Source: JADLCB01 sp964398315 (GTDB taxonomy: Bacteria; Planctomycetota; Phycisphaerae; Tepidisphaerales; Tepidisphaeraceae). From it: 64,000 bases of DNA. Where the stretch lies: the NCBI GenBank assembly GCA_964398315.1, contig CAYNMV010000003.1, positions 62,001 to 126,000 of the forward strand, read 5' to 3'. The position numbers were made by a program, and so were the translations under genes. The notes under the pieces were generated by a model. That model worked only from the letters and a program-made list of their open reading frames with translations. It did no database searches and was not told the DNA's origin. Below are positions 18,364 to 27,956 of this stretch, in pieces (position 1 is the stretch's first letter; each line of letters starts with the position of its first letter).

Positions 18364-19854
18364 ATGGCAACTGACACAGCGACGACGTCGCAGGCAATCT
18401 TTCAAAAGTATTTCAGCCGGAAGCCGGCACCTTGCCGGATTGGCGTGTTCTGTGCGGCTCTGGATACCTACTGGCCGCAATTCCCGGGTCTGCGCGAGCG
18501 CCTGCTCGGGTATCACGCTGAGCTCTGCCAGATGCTGCGGCAGCGGGGGCTTGAGGTCATTGACGGCGGCATGAGCGACAACTCGCGCAAGGCGTGCGAG
18601 GTGGGTGAGATGCTGCGCCAGGCGGATGTGGACTTGCTGATCTGCAACGTGGTGACCTATTCGCCGGCGGCCAACTCGCTGCCGGTGGTGCAGCGCACGG
18701 GCCGGCCGGTGGTGCTGGTCGGGCTGCAGCCATCCAATGCCATGGTGTACGAGCGGGCAAACACGGAGGAGCAACTGGCTAACGACAATGTCACCAGTCT
18801 GCCCGAGATTGCCTGTACCCTGCGGCGGGCCGGGATCGAGATTGGCGACGCGATTGTCGGGACGCTTCACGGTGATGAGCGTGCCATGAAGCGGCTCGAT
18901 GACTGGGCGCGGGTGGCGCGCTGTCTCAACGCCCTGCGCAACGCCCGCATCGGGCTCATGGGGCATGTCTATGAAGGCATGCTCGACATGAACAGCGATC
19001 CCACCATGGCTGATGCCAAGTTCGGGATGCACGTCGAGCACATCGAGATGGACGACCTGCAGGTGCGCGTGGATGCCATCGCGGAGCGTGATGTGGCCGA
19101 TCGCGTAAAACTGATCCGCCAGTTGTTCCACTTCCCGCCGCCGGGCAGTGATCCGCTGGCGGGTGAGGTGGATCCGGATGAGCTGGCATGGGCAGCGCGC
19201 GTGTCGCTGGGCATGGAGCGGCTGGTGGAGGATTTCGCGCTCTCGGGGCTGGCGTACTATTACCGTGGCCTCAACGGCAACGCCTACGAACGCCTGGGTT
19301 GCAGCCTGATTATCGGGGCATCGCTGCTGACCGGACGCGGCATACCGGTGGCGGGCGAGCTGGACCTGAAGAACTGCCTGGCGATGCTGATCATGGACCG
19401 CCTTGGCGCGGGCGGCTCGTTTGCTGAGCTTCACCCCATCGATTTCAATGACGACTTTGTGCTGGTGGGGCATGATGGCCCGCATCACGTGGGCATCGCA
19501 GAAGGTCAGCCGGTGCTGCGTGGATTGTCGCTGTTGCATGGCAAGCGCGGACGCGGGCCCAGCGTGGAGTTCGCCATCCGCAACGGCCCGATCACGCTGC
19601 TTGGGGTTACGCAGACCTTCGACGGGCGCTTCAAGTTCGTGGTGGCCGAAGGCGAGTCGCTGCCCGGGATGATCCCGGCGACGGGCAACACCAACACGCG
19701 GGGCAAGTTCCCTCCCGATGTGCGAACGTTCCTGGAACGTTGGACGTTGGAAGGACCGACCCATCACTTTGCCCTTGGCACCGGGCACCAGGCCAGCGCG
19801 ATCGAAAAACTTGCGCGGGTGCTGGGTATCGAGATGGTGAATGTGACAAGCTAA
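18364..19854 (+). CDS. L-fucose/L-arabinose isomerase-family protein
   Basis: A 496-residue cytoplasmic protein with the layout of the fucose/arabinose isomerase superfamily: an N-terminal Rossmann-like part (CRIGVFCAALDTYWPQFPGL) and a C-terminal catalytic half. The latter has an acidic site (GIPVAGELDLKNCLAMLIMD, then FAELHPIDF) and a late histidine group (HHFALGTGHQ) where these isomerases place metal ligands. It is not a standard AraA or FucI, so the sugar is unknown. ATG 18364 was chosen because GAGAG lies upstream and the extra 15 residues before it look non-coding. It lies between an oxidoreductase and an SGNH hydrolase, consistent with one catabolic pathway. Confidence 0.75.
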   Translation: MATDTATTSQAIFQKYFSRKPAPCRIGVFCAALDTYWPQFPGLRERLLGYHAELCQMLRQRGLEVIDGGMSDNSRKACEVGEMLRQADVDLLICNVVTYSPAANSLPVVQRTGRPVVLVGLQPSNAMVYERANTEEQLANDNVTSLPEIACTLRRAGIEIGDAIVGTLHGDERAMKRLDDWARVARCLNALRNARIGLMGHVYEGMLDMNSDPTMADAKFGMHVEHIEMDDLQVRVDAIAERDVADRVKLIRQLFHFPPPGSDPLAGEVDPDELAWAARVSLGMERLVEDFALSGLAYYYRGLNGNAYERLGCSLIIGASLLTGRGIPVAGELDLKNCLAMLIMDRLGAGGSFAELHPIDFNDDFVLVGHDGPHHVGIAEGQPVLRGLSLLHGKRGRGPSVEFAIRNGPITLLGVTQTFDGRFKFVVAEGESLPGMIPATGNTNTRGKFPPDVRTFLERWTLEGPTHHFALGTGHQASAIEKLARVLGIEMVNVTS

Positions 19855-19860
19855 CCAGGG

Positions 19861-20619
19861 ATGTGGGCAGTGGATCCCACCGCAAGAAAAACATCCTTCC
19901 CACCCGAGCGTTTCCTGGCACGGGTCGAGGAAAAGAGCCGGAACTACCGCTCGGGCGGTTCCATCGTGATTGTTGCCTTTGGCGACAGCGTCACGATGGG
20001 CGCTACATCAGCGGGCAGGCTGGAGCCGGCGGCGGTGTACCACCAGCGGCTCAAGGGCATGCTGGAGGCACGCTATCCCCGCTGCGTCTTCTCAGTCATC
20101 AACTCGGGTATTGGCGGCGACACGGCCACCGCAAGCCTGTCGCGGCTCGATCGGGATGTGCTGCGCTACCAGCCGGATCTGGTGCTGGTTGCGTTCGGGC
20201 TCAATGATGTGTCCGATGCGCAGGAGGGGCTCGCGGAGTTCACGGCCAGCCTTCACGCGATTGTTCGCCGCGTGCGCTGCGAAACGCCGGCGGATGTGGT
20301 CATGCTCACGCCGCCGTTCATGGCCATGCATGAAAGTCCACAGGTTGATCCTGCCCACCGCGACATCCTGCCGCGCGTGATCCGGTTCCAGAGCGAAGGT
20401 GTGCTGGGTCGGTTTGCTGTGGCGATACGTGAGGTGGCGGCCAGCGAGAAGACCGCACTGGCTGACATCTACGCGGAGTGGGATGCGCTGGCCAAACGCG
20501 GGGTGGATACCACCGGCCTGCTTGCCAACGGGATCAACCACCCCACCGGTGAAGCGCACGCCATCATGGCAAATTGTGTGCTGCATGCGATTGTGCCGGA
20601 ACTGCCGGGAAAGGGCTGA
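19861..20619 (+). CDS. SGNH/GDSL-family hydrolase
   Basis: A 252-residue esterase-type protein. All four SGNH blocks are visible: the nucleophile serine in AFGDSVTMG (about 38-46), the glycine in GIGGDTA, the asparagine in FGLND and the Asp/His end as GINHPTGEAH. Such enzymes often remove acetyl or other acyl groups from carbohydrates. No signal peptide is visible, which suggests a cytoplasmic role such as deacylating an imported sugar. It begins 6 nt after the isomerase-like gene and ends 1 nt before the next start, so it is clearly part of the operon. Confidence 0.85.
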   Translation: MWAVDPTARKTSFPPERFLARVEEKSRNYRSGGSIVIVAFGDSVTMGATSAGRLEPAAVYHQRLKGMLEARYPRCVFSVINSGIGGDTATASLSRLDRDVLRYQPDLVLVAFGLNDVSDAQEGLAEFTASLHAIVRRVRCETPADVVMLTPPFMAMHESPQVDPAHRDILPRVIRFQSEGVLGRFAVAIREVAASEKTALADIYAEWDALAKRGVDTTGLLANGINHPTGEAHAIMANCVLHAIVPELPGKG

Positions 20620-20620
20620 T

Positions 20621-23059
20621 ATGAAGCGGGTAGCGTTCGAGGTGAGCCTCAAACCGTTCTGGGATCTCAGGCCCGAGGCGATACGCCAGGTCTGCCGGGA
20701 AATGTTCCGGCAATGGGATGCGCTGCACCGCCACGCGGAGCGAATTGCGGTCATGATCTGGGCGGCCGACGGCTCGGAAATTCTCGACTATGCAGGCGAC
20801 CTCAGCGAGACTTTCGAGTGGGCCCATTGGATTGGAGTCGCCAACCCTCGCGGCAACTTGCCGTACGACCCGGAGGGCGTCTGCCTGCACAGCCGTCCCT
20901 ACGAGTACCGGGACAATCTGCCTGCCTACACCTATCGCGATCTTGCCCTGGTGGTCGCCATGCTGAAGCAGGTCGGTGCGGAGATGACGGGCAAGGCGAT
21001 CGAGGTCGGCACCATCTTCGATCCCGGCGGAGAATTCGCGCGCTCGTCATTCAAGTACGAGCGGCACCGCGAGATTTGCATGGCCCACACGATGGGGCAC
21101 AAGACATTCGTCTGCTGCTATGCGACCCTGCATGCCGACCAGCGGCAATATGCCTCGTTTCCGAACGGCATCCCCGAGGGCACGCCACTGGGAACGTTTC
21201 TCGGCCGGCAGGCGAAGGCGTACGCGCGGGATCTTGGCTTTGACTATCTCTGGCTCTCCAACGGCTTTGGCTTCGGCCTGGAGACCTGGAGTTCAGTCGG
21301 ACCACTGTTTGATGGCAGGCGCTTCGACCCGGTCGCGGCACCTGAGATTCGCGAGAAGATTCTCCGCTTCTGGCACGATTTCCGCGCTGGGGCAGAAGGG
21401 CTCCCCATCGAAGTGCGCGGCACCAACTTTGGCACCGGCGCTGACCTGGCCACGGATGCGGTGCCGCTGCGCGAGATCATGGAGGGAGGCTTCAACATTC
21501 GAAGCAGTACCCCCAATTCGCCGTGGGCCGCCATCAATGGCGACTTTGGCGTGGAGATGGTGGGCTATATGAGCCGCATCGCCCAGGCGGTGCCCGGGCA
21601 GGATTTCATGTTTCGTTACTACGTGCATGATCCCTGGTGGCTCAATAGTCCGTGGCTCGACCGCTACGGGCGCCAGCCGCATGACATATACCTGCCGATG
21701 GCGGTCAGCCGGATCGATGCCAGCGGCGATGTCCAGACGGCGGACCGGATAAACATCCTGTCGGTCGATGATTCGTACGGGCAGATGCCGGTGACATGCC
21801 CCAATGAGGTGACACCCCATCTCCTGCGGGCCCTGGAGACCGCTCCGGATGCGCCCGGGCTTCTGACGTGGGTCTATCCCTTCGATACGTTCCACGACTT
21901 TGCCACAGCGCACCCTGATCGCCTGCCGGAGGCGTTCTTCCATGACTGGTTCATGCGGTTTGCGATTAACGGCACGCTGCCGCTCAATACAGTGGTATCC
22001 GATCGCGCTTTTCCGGCATCGGTGGCGGCGAAACCGGATTTGTACCGTCATACGGTGCTGCTCTCGCGGGTGCCTGATGCGGGCAGCGCGTGCGAAACGG
22101 CGCTCCTGAAGCATGTGCAGGCGGGTGGCCGGGCACTGCTCTTTGGCCCAGCCGACACGGCGAGCGAGACGATGCTGCAGGCCCTGGGAGTCACGCCCGC
22201 TTCCCCCCTCGACGGGGAAATGGAACTCGAACGCCTGGCACCCGTGGATACCTGCGAGAAACCGGCACCCACACGGCTGATCCATCGCTCGCTGCTATGC
22301 GGCGGAGCGGTCCGCCACACTGTCGCGGTCGGTGGTGAACAGGATGAGACCCGCGTGCTGGCGCTGCTTCGTCAGGCGGGGCAGGAACGACCGGCAGCAC
22401 TGGTACGTCGCCTGCCACAGTGGCAGGGAGGCGCGATCGCATGGGTGCGCGGCGGCCTTTCGGGTGGCTACCCCGAGGGCAGCAATGCCCTTACACCAGA
22501 TGATCCCACGCAGTTTGCCGCTGGCGAGGCGCTCCTGCGCGATGCGCTGGCGGCACTCGGCGTGCGCGTGGGCACAAAATTACGGACGCCGGGCCAACCC
22601 TCGCCGATACTGGCGATCTCAAGACACCAGGGCGCGCTGTGGTTCGCCGGCTACCAGCCGGATACCACGGTGGAGATGCAACTGGGTACGTGTGATGGTG
22701 TGCCGCTGCTGGTGGGCTGTGATGTGGAATTGCGCGATGGCATCGGCCACTACCGCTTTCCGCTGGCGTATCGGCATGAGTGCCGAGTGCTCGTGGAGCA
22801 GAAGGAGGGGGTGGTTCGGTGTCGTGAGCATCCGAGCGTGATGGTGGGGGTATCGCGGAGGTTGATCATTGAAGGGCTGGAGCATGCCACCCTCTGCTTC
22901 CCGTTGGATGAGGCGATGTCGATCAAACCCGTCTTCGCCGTGAACGCGCTATACCCGTACGTGATGGGCCCGTTCGCAACCGCCACGCTGGAGGATCGGT
23001 TCATCGGCCGCTGCCTGGTTGTCCGCGATATCACAGGTACGTTGAGGATTTCGTGGTAG
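20621..23059 (+). CDS. Unrecognised 812-aa protein, possible glycoside-hydrolase-like barrel
   Basis: I do not recognise this family. The start at 20621 follows GGGAAAGGG and lies 1 nt after the SGNH stop; an upstream in-frame extension overlaps the SGNH gene and is rejected. There is no signal peptide. Residues 1-480 have a rhythm of short strands and helices with aromatic- and acid-rich turns (DLGFDYLWLSNGFGFGLETW, IEVRGTNFGTGAD, FRYYVHDPWW) resembling a TIM-barrel glycoside hydrolase. Residues ~540-610 (LLKHVQAGGRALLFGPAD) resemble the glutamine-amidotransferase-like fold that follows the barrel in some beta-galactosidases. Operon context supports carbohydrate processing; catalytic residues cannot be assigned. 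Confidence 0.6.
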   Translation: MKRVAFEVSLKPFWDLRPEAIRQVCREMFRQWDALHRHAERIAVMIWAADGSEILDYAGDLSETFEWAHWIGVANPRGNLPYDPEGVCLHSRPYEYRDNLPAYTYRDLALVVAMLKQVGAEMTGKAIEVGTIFDPGGEFARSSFKYERHREICMAHTMGHKTFVCCYATLHADQRQYASFPNGIPEGTPLGTFLGRQAKAYARDLGFDYLWLSNGFGFGLETWSSVGPLFDGRRFDPVAAPEIREKILRFWHDFRAGAEGLPIEVRGTNFGTGADLATDAVPLREIMEGGFNIRSSTPNSPWAAINGDFGVEMVGYMSRIAQAVPGQDFMFRYYVHDPWWLNSPWLDRYGRQPHDIYLPMAVSRIDASGDVQTADRINILSVDDSYGQMPVTCPNEVTPHLLRALETAPDAPGLLTWVYPFDTFHDFATAHPDRLPEAFFHDWFMRFAINGTLPLNTVVSDRAFPASVAAKPDLYRHTVLLSRVPDAGSACETALLKHVQAGGRALLFGPADTASETMLQALGVTPASPLDGEMELERLAPVDTCEKPAPTRLIHRSLLCGGAVRHTVAVGGEQDETRVLALLRQAGQERPAALVRRLPQWQGGAIAWVRGGLSGGYPEGSNALTPDDPTQFAAGEALLRDALAALGVRVGTKLRTPGQPSPILAISRHQGALWFAGYQPDTTVEMQLGTCDGVPLLVGCDVELRDGIGHYRFPLAYRHECRVLVEQKEGVVRCREHPSVMVGVSRRLIIEGLEHATLCFPLDEAMSIKPVFAVNALYPYVMGPFATATLEDRFIGRCLVVRDITGTLRISW

Positions 23060-23265
23060 GCATGGCGATGCGCTGATTGCAATCCAGCGGGCTGTCGGAT
23101 GGGTGAGTCGAAGAATGGAGTTGGACGCGGTTGGGCAGGTAGGCATCGTGGCACCTGCCCCTCGCGGCCTGGGTAATTGCGCGATCTGCGATCACGGCAC
23201 CTGGGCAGGCTATCCGCGTGCTTGAGCAATATGACCACCACTGAGGCATCAACAGGACAAAGGGC

Positions 23266-26004
23266 ATGAAGCAACCGATGCTGTCAATGCGGTCTCTGCT
23301 GCTGTGGGCAGGGCTGTGGGTGATGACCCTGGGCGGCACTGCGGCCTGGGCCAGGGAGGGGGTGGTGTCGCTCCGCTCGCAGGATCTGTCCAACCCGGCG
23401 GCCACGGATGTGTCAGCATTGGCTGGGCGTGAGGTGCTGCGGACGTACCTGCAAAAACATCCGGATGTCGTAGTCGAGCCATTTGTGATGCCGGCGATCG
23501 GCGGCACCGCCATGGATTCGGGCCCTTTGATGGCGATTGCCGCAGGCATCCCGCCGCACGTGATCTACGTCAACTTCCGCATGAGCTCGACCTACCTGGC
23601 CCAGCGGTTTCTCGAGCCGCTGGAGGTGCTGCTGGCACGCGTGCTGTCAGATGATCCGCGCGTGCGACAGATCATCGACGGCGATCGCTGGGCGGCCGAC
23701 CCGACACCCGAGGAGGTTGCGGCGGCTCTGGAAGCCATCCGCCAGCGTGTGCCCGAGCCGGCCTGGGAGGTGGTATATCGCGAGGATGAAAGTGGCCGCT
23801 CGCGCGAGCGCCATGTCTGGGCCATCCCCACCAGCACGCTGGTGATGGGATTGCAATACCGCAAGGACCTGTTCGTGGCTGCGGGATTGGATCCCGAGCG
23901 TCCGCCGCGCACCTGGGATGAACTGCTGGAGTACGCCCGGCGCCTGACGCGGCCGGAGCGCAATCAGTATGGACTTGGCCTGCACGGGGGCCAGAACCTG
24001 GGCTGGGGGGCGTACACGTTCCTGGTCTCAGCTGGAGCGCGGGCGGTCTCGCAGGATGAAGATGGCCAGTGGCGTGCCAGCTATGAGACACGTGAGGCCG
24101 CCGTGGGGATGGAGTTCCTGTGGCGGCTGGTGCGTGAGCCGTTTGAGCGCGAGGGGCAGGTGATCCCCGGCACGGTTTACATCGGCGCCAGCGAGCTGGC
24201 CCTGATGTGGCAGCGCGGCCAGATCGCCATGCAGTTTGACTACCTGGATGAGGAGCTGATCAGCCGCATCAATCCGCAACTGGTGGGGCTGGCGCCCGTG
24301 CCCATGGGGCCTGCCGGGGCGGGTGCCGGTGAGGTCAACTGCCGCATGCTGGGGGTCTTCAGCGGGTCAAGCCCGCAGCAGAAGCTGGCGGCGATGCAGT
24401 ATATCTGGTTCGTCAGCGGAGAAGAGGCCCAGCGCATTCGCACGACGGTCTACGTTGAGCATGGCTATGGGCAGTTTGTGAACCCGAAGCTGCTGGAGCG
24501 ATTCGGATACGAGCGCATTTTACGGCAGGTGCCCCAGGGCTGGCGCCAGGCGTTCGAACTGGGCATGGCCCAGGGCGTACCCGAGCCCTATGGCCGCAAT
24601 ACGCAGAATATTTATCGCCATCTGTCGCTGCCGATTCACACGATCCTGGAGATGGACTTGGCCCCGCTGGACTACCAGCGGCGGCTGGATGCCATCCAGC
24701 GTGTGCTGAGCAGCTCAACCGAAGAGATCAACATCCGCGTGCTGGGCAATATCCCGCCCCAGCAAATGCGGGTGCGGCGGATGATCGGCGGGGTGGTCAT
24801 CGCGATTGTCGGCCTGGCATTTGCCGCCGGAATGGTGACTGTGTGGCGGCACTTCAGCCGCGTGGCAACAGCATCGACGGATCGCGTCTCCTGGCGTCGG
24901 CGGGTGATGGGGTATTTGTTGCTCAGCCCTGCGCTGCTGCTGACAGCGCTATGGCTGTACGTGCCGCTGGCCTGGGGGGCGGGGATCTCATTGAGCGACT
25001 ACCGCATCGTGCTGGATAGCGTGTGGGTGGGGGTGGACAACTACGCCAACGTCCTGTTTGACCCACGCTTCTGGGCGGCCCTGGGGCGCACGCTTTACTT
25101 TGTGGCGCTGATGATCGTGCTGGGATTCTGGCCGCCGATCCTGCTGGCGATCCTGCTGGATGAGGTTCCCACTGCCACGCTCAAGTATGTCTTCCGCACG
25201 ATCTTCTACCTGCCGGCGGTGATCGTGGGGGTGGTGATCATGTTCATGTGGAAGCAGTTTTATGATCCCAGCCCCAACGGCATGCTCAACCAGCTGGTTC
25301 TTTTGCTCAACGAGCTCCCGGCCGTACCGGCCACGCTGCTGAAGTGGGTGATGATCGGCCTGTGGCTGAGCTTTACGGGACTGCTGCTGATCCTGCCCGT
25401 GCGCCTGACCGAGGCGATGTGGAGCCTGCGGGCAGCACTGCTGGTGGCAGGGGGCATCATGGTGGGGCTGACGGTCTATGGCCTGTGGCAGATGGGGCCG
25501 ACAGAAGCCCCATCCATGCTGATCGGGCGCTTTGAGCTGGAGCCGATCCGCTGGATCGCTTCACCCCAGTTGGCGATGTTCTGCACGGTGTTGCCCCTGG
25601 TGTGGGCCGGAGCCGGACCCGGGTGCCTGCTGTACCTGGCGGGCCTCAAGACGATCCAGCCCGAGCTGTACCAGGCGGCCGACATCGACGGAGCAGGTGT
25701 CTGGCAGAAGCTTTTCTACATTACGCTGCCGCGCCTGAAATACCTGATCACGATCCAGTTCATCGCCGCGGTGATCGGGGCTTTCAAGGGGGGCACCGAC
25801 TATATCCTTGCGCTGACAGGCGGAGGCCCGGGCGATTCCACCACAATCCTGGGGCTGGAGATCTTCACAAGAACATTCATGGACCTGCAGTTTGGTCCGG
25901 GCGCGGCGATGGCCTGGCTGATGGGCGGACTGCTGATCGCCTTTACGGCCTGGCAGCTGCGAATGCTCTCAGGGGCCGAGTTCAAGGCCGCTGGCCGTAC
26001 ATAA
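23266..26004 (+). CDS. ABC sugar importer: solute-binding protein fused to MalF-type permease
   Basis: A 912-residue protein joining two parts normally made separately. Residues ~30-490, after a signal segment, are a family 1 extracellular solute-binding protein (LQYRKDLFVAAGLDP followed by RTWDELLEYARRL is its classic motif). A membrane helix near 505-525 leads into a MalF-type permease with the ATPase-contact loop LYQAADIDGAGVWQKLFYI and the ALTGGGPGDSTTILGLEIF segment. The permease also carries an extra hydrophobic stretch (about 695-745) before that loop. The binding domain would be tethered to the channel on the outer face. The partner permease follows after 25 bp; the ATPase is not encoded nearby. 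Confidence 0.88.
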   Translation: MKQPMLSMRSLLLWAGLWVMTLGGTAAWAREGVVSLRSQDLSNPAATDVSALAGREVLRTYLQKHPDVVVEPFVMPAIGGTAMDSGPLMAIAAGIPPHVIYVNFRMSSTYLAQRFLEPLEVLLARVLSDDPRVRQIIDGDRWAADPTPEEVAAALEAIRQRVPEPAWEVVYREDESGRSRERHVWAIPTSTLVMGLQYRKDLFVAAGLDPERPPRTWDELLEYARRLTRPERNQYGLGLHGGQNLGWGAYTFLVSAGARAVSQDEDGQWRASYETREAAVGMEFLWRLVREPFEREGQVIPGTVYIGASELALMWQRGQIAMQFDYLDEELISRINPQLVGLAPVPMGPAGAGAGEVNCRMLGVFSGSSPQQKLAAMQYIWFVSGEEAQRIRTTVYVEHGYGQFVNPKLLERFGYERILRQVPQGWRQAFELGMAQGVPEPYGRNTQNIYRHLSLPIHTILEMDLAPLDYQRRLDAIQRVLSSSTEEINIRVLGNIPPQQMRVRRMIGGVVIAIVGLAFAAGMVTVWRHFSRVATASTDRVSWRRRVMGYLLLSPALLLTALWLYVPLAWGAGISLSDYRIVLDSVWVGVDNYANVLFDPRFWAALGRTLYFVALMIVLGFWPPILLAILLDEVPTATLKYVFRTIFYLPAVIVGVVIMFMWKQFYDPSPNGMLNQLVLLLNELPAVPATLLKWVMIGLWLSFTGLLLILPVRLTEAMWSLRAALLVAGGIMVGLTVYGLWQMGPTEAPSMLIGRFELEPIRWIASPQLAMFCTVLPLVWAGAGPGCLLYLAGLKTIQPELYQAADIDGAGVWQKLFYITLPRLKYLITIQFIAAVIGAFKGGTDYILALTGGGPGDSTTILGLEIFTRTFMDLQFGPGAAMAWLMGGLLIAFTAWQLRMLSGAEFKAAGRT

Positions 26005-26029
26005 ACCCGCGCATGAGGAAAAACCGACC

Positions 26030-27850
26030 ATGGCGCTGATTGGTGCAGTTGAAGCTAGAAGCTGGCGCGGCCGCCTCTTGTACGCCGCCATCATCCTCGT
26101 GCTTTGCCTGGGCGGGGTGACGATCCTGTATCCCTTTGCCATCATGCTTTCCGGCTCGGTTCGCAGCGAACTGGATGAGTCGGACCTGGATCTCCTGCCC
26201 GGCTATTGGGTCAGCACCCACGCGCTGTATCAGAAGTTCCTGGAGACCAAGTACAACCAGGACATTGATGCGCTCAACCGTGCCCATCACACTGCGTACT
26301 ACAGCTTCCGGCAGGTGGCGCCGATTGAAGCCGACACGGCACAGGCCGCAAAAACATTTCGTCAGTTTCTTGCCGACACCGGCATGCAGGTGCACTGGCA
26401 GATCCTGGGCGGCATCTATGGGGTCCGCACCGTCCCCGAGCCACTGCGCGAGCTGCGCAAGCGCCTGCGCGAGCAGTTCAACGGCGACCTGGCGGCCTTC
26501 GGCAGGAGCGTTGGTGCCATGCCGCCCAACTGGAACGCGATCGTGATGCGCCGGCCAGCCTGGACCACGCGCCGATACGATTGGCCCGACGATGCAGTCC
26601 ATCGGGTCTACCTGGAGCTGCTCGAGGAAGCCGATCCGGCCAACGTGCAGTACGTGTCGCTGACAGGGCTGTTCCTGGAGACGATGATCTATCCCGTCTA
26701 TGGCCGCGTCAGCACAGATGCCTACAACGCGGCTCATACCAGGCCACTGGCCCAGTGGAGCGATTTTCAACTGCCGGCGACCGTCCCTGCATATGATCCG
26801 CAGTTAAGTCGGGAGTGGGAGGAATTCGTCCGCCAGGAGGTCAACCCCAGCTTTATCCTCTTCATGGGCCCGTCGACAACCTTCCAGGCGTTCCTTCGGC
26901 AGTCCTACGGCGATGACATCGGCCAGCTCAATCAGGCTTGGCAAACAACGTTCAGGGACTTTGGCGAAATCTCCTCGCCCAGGGGCCAGTGGCTCAGCGG
27001 TCAGAAGCGCCAGGACTATGAACAGTTCCTCTCCCAGCAGCCGGTGGGTCGTCTGCGCCTGACCGGCCCTGAGTATATCTGGCAGGACTGGCAGCAGTCG
27101 CGCTCATTTACCCCTACGCCCATGCCCGTTGCGGCGCTGGAGTATGACTATGTTCGCGCCAACGCTGGCAAGCTCCGCTGGACCTACACCACCCGCAACT
27201 ATGTCAACGTCCTGGATGAGCTGATCCTGGAAGGCCGGGCGATGCTCAACACCGTCATCTTCTGCGCGCTGGCAATCGTCGGGGCTTTGATCATCAACCC
27301 CCTGGCTGCCTATGCCATGAGCCGCTTCCAGCTTCCCGGCACCTACAAGCTGCTGCTGTTGCTCATGGCCACCATGGCCTTCCCGCCAATGGTGGCGCTC
27401 ATCCCCCAGTTCATCCTGCTGCGGCATGCCGGCCTGCTCAACACGTTTGTGGCGCTGCTGCTGCCACTGCTGACCAACGGGTATCTGATATTCCTCCTGA
27501 AAGGGTTTTTCGATTCCCTGCCGTCTGAACTGTACGAAGCGGCCTCGCTGGATGGTGCCGGCGAGTTGCGCATGTTTGTCCAGATCGCCATGGCTCTCTC
27601 GCGCCCGATCCTGGCCGTGGTTGCGTTGATGACCTTCAACGCCGCCTATACTGCGTTCCTGTATCCGCTGCTGGTCGCTCCTGATCCGGACATGTGGCTG
27701 ATCAGCGTGTGGCTCTACCAGTACCAGCAGAAGTCATCTTCCGCCGGGGTCTTCGCCAGTGTCGTCATCACCAGCATACCCACGCTGGTCATCTTCCTGC
27801 TGACACAGAAAACCATCCTCCGCGGCATCGTCGTGCCGACGGAAAAGTGA
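26030..27850 (+). CDS. MalG-type ABC permease with ~355-aa periplasmic insertion
   Basis: A 606-residue partner permease. The first membrane helix is at ~17-40 and the remaining helices run from ~404 to the end, with the ATPase-contact loop ELYEAASLDGAGELRMFVQ. Between them lies a periplasmic insertion of about 355 residues where MalG has only a short loop. The insertion contains two copies of a Y-x3-I-x2-LN-x-A motif (YNQDIDALNRAHHTAYYSF near 75-93 and YGDDIGQLNQAWQTTFRDF near 296-314) that resembles a segment of GH42-type beta-galactosidases. No catalytic site is evident, so it may bind glycan or the fused binding domain. It is the last gene of the cluster. Confidence 0.87.
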   Translation: MALIGAVEARSWRGRLLYAAIILVLCLGGVTILYPFAIMLSGSVRSELDESDLDLLPGYWVSTHALYQKFLETKYNQDIDALNRAHHTAYYSFRQVAPIEADTAQAAKTFRQFLADTGMQVHWQILGGIYGVRTVPEPLRELRKRLREQFNGDLAAFGRSVGAMPPNWNAIVMRRPAWTTRRYDWPDDAVHRVYLELLEEADPANVQYVSLTGLFLETMIYPVYGRVSTDAYNAAHTRPLAQWSDFQLPATVPAYDPQLSREWEEFVRQEVNPSFILFMGPSTTFQAFLRQSYGDDIGQLNQAWQTTFRDFGEISSPRGQWLSGQKRQDYEQFLSQQPVGRLRLTGPEYIWQDWQQSRSFTPTPMPVAALEYDYVRANAGKLRWTYTTRNYVNVLDELILEGRAMLNTVIFCALAIVGALIINPLAAYAMSRFQLPGTYKLLLLLMATMAFPPMVALIPQFILLRHAGLLNTFVALLLPLLTNGYLIFLLKGFFDSLPSELYEAASLDGAGELRMFVQIAMALSRPILAVVALMTFNAAYTAFLYPLLVAPDPDMWLISVWLYQYQQKSSSAGVFASVVITSIPTLVIFLLTQKTILRGIVVPTEK

Positions 27851-27956
27851 GGAAAACCGGCAACAGGGCAACGCCTGCATGTAAGGTGCTCTGCGTCTTT
27901 GTGCTGACGCCGCCGCATCCGTGGTCAAAACGCACGCGGACGGTAAAATCCGCGGC

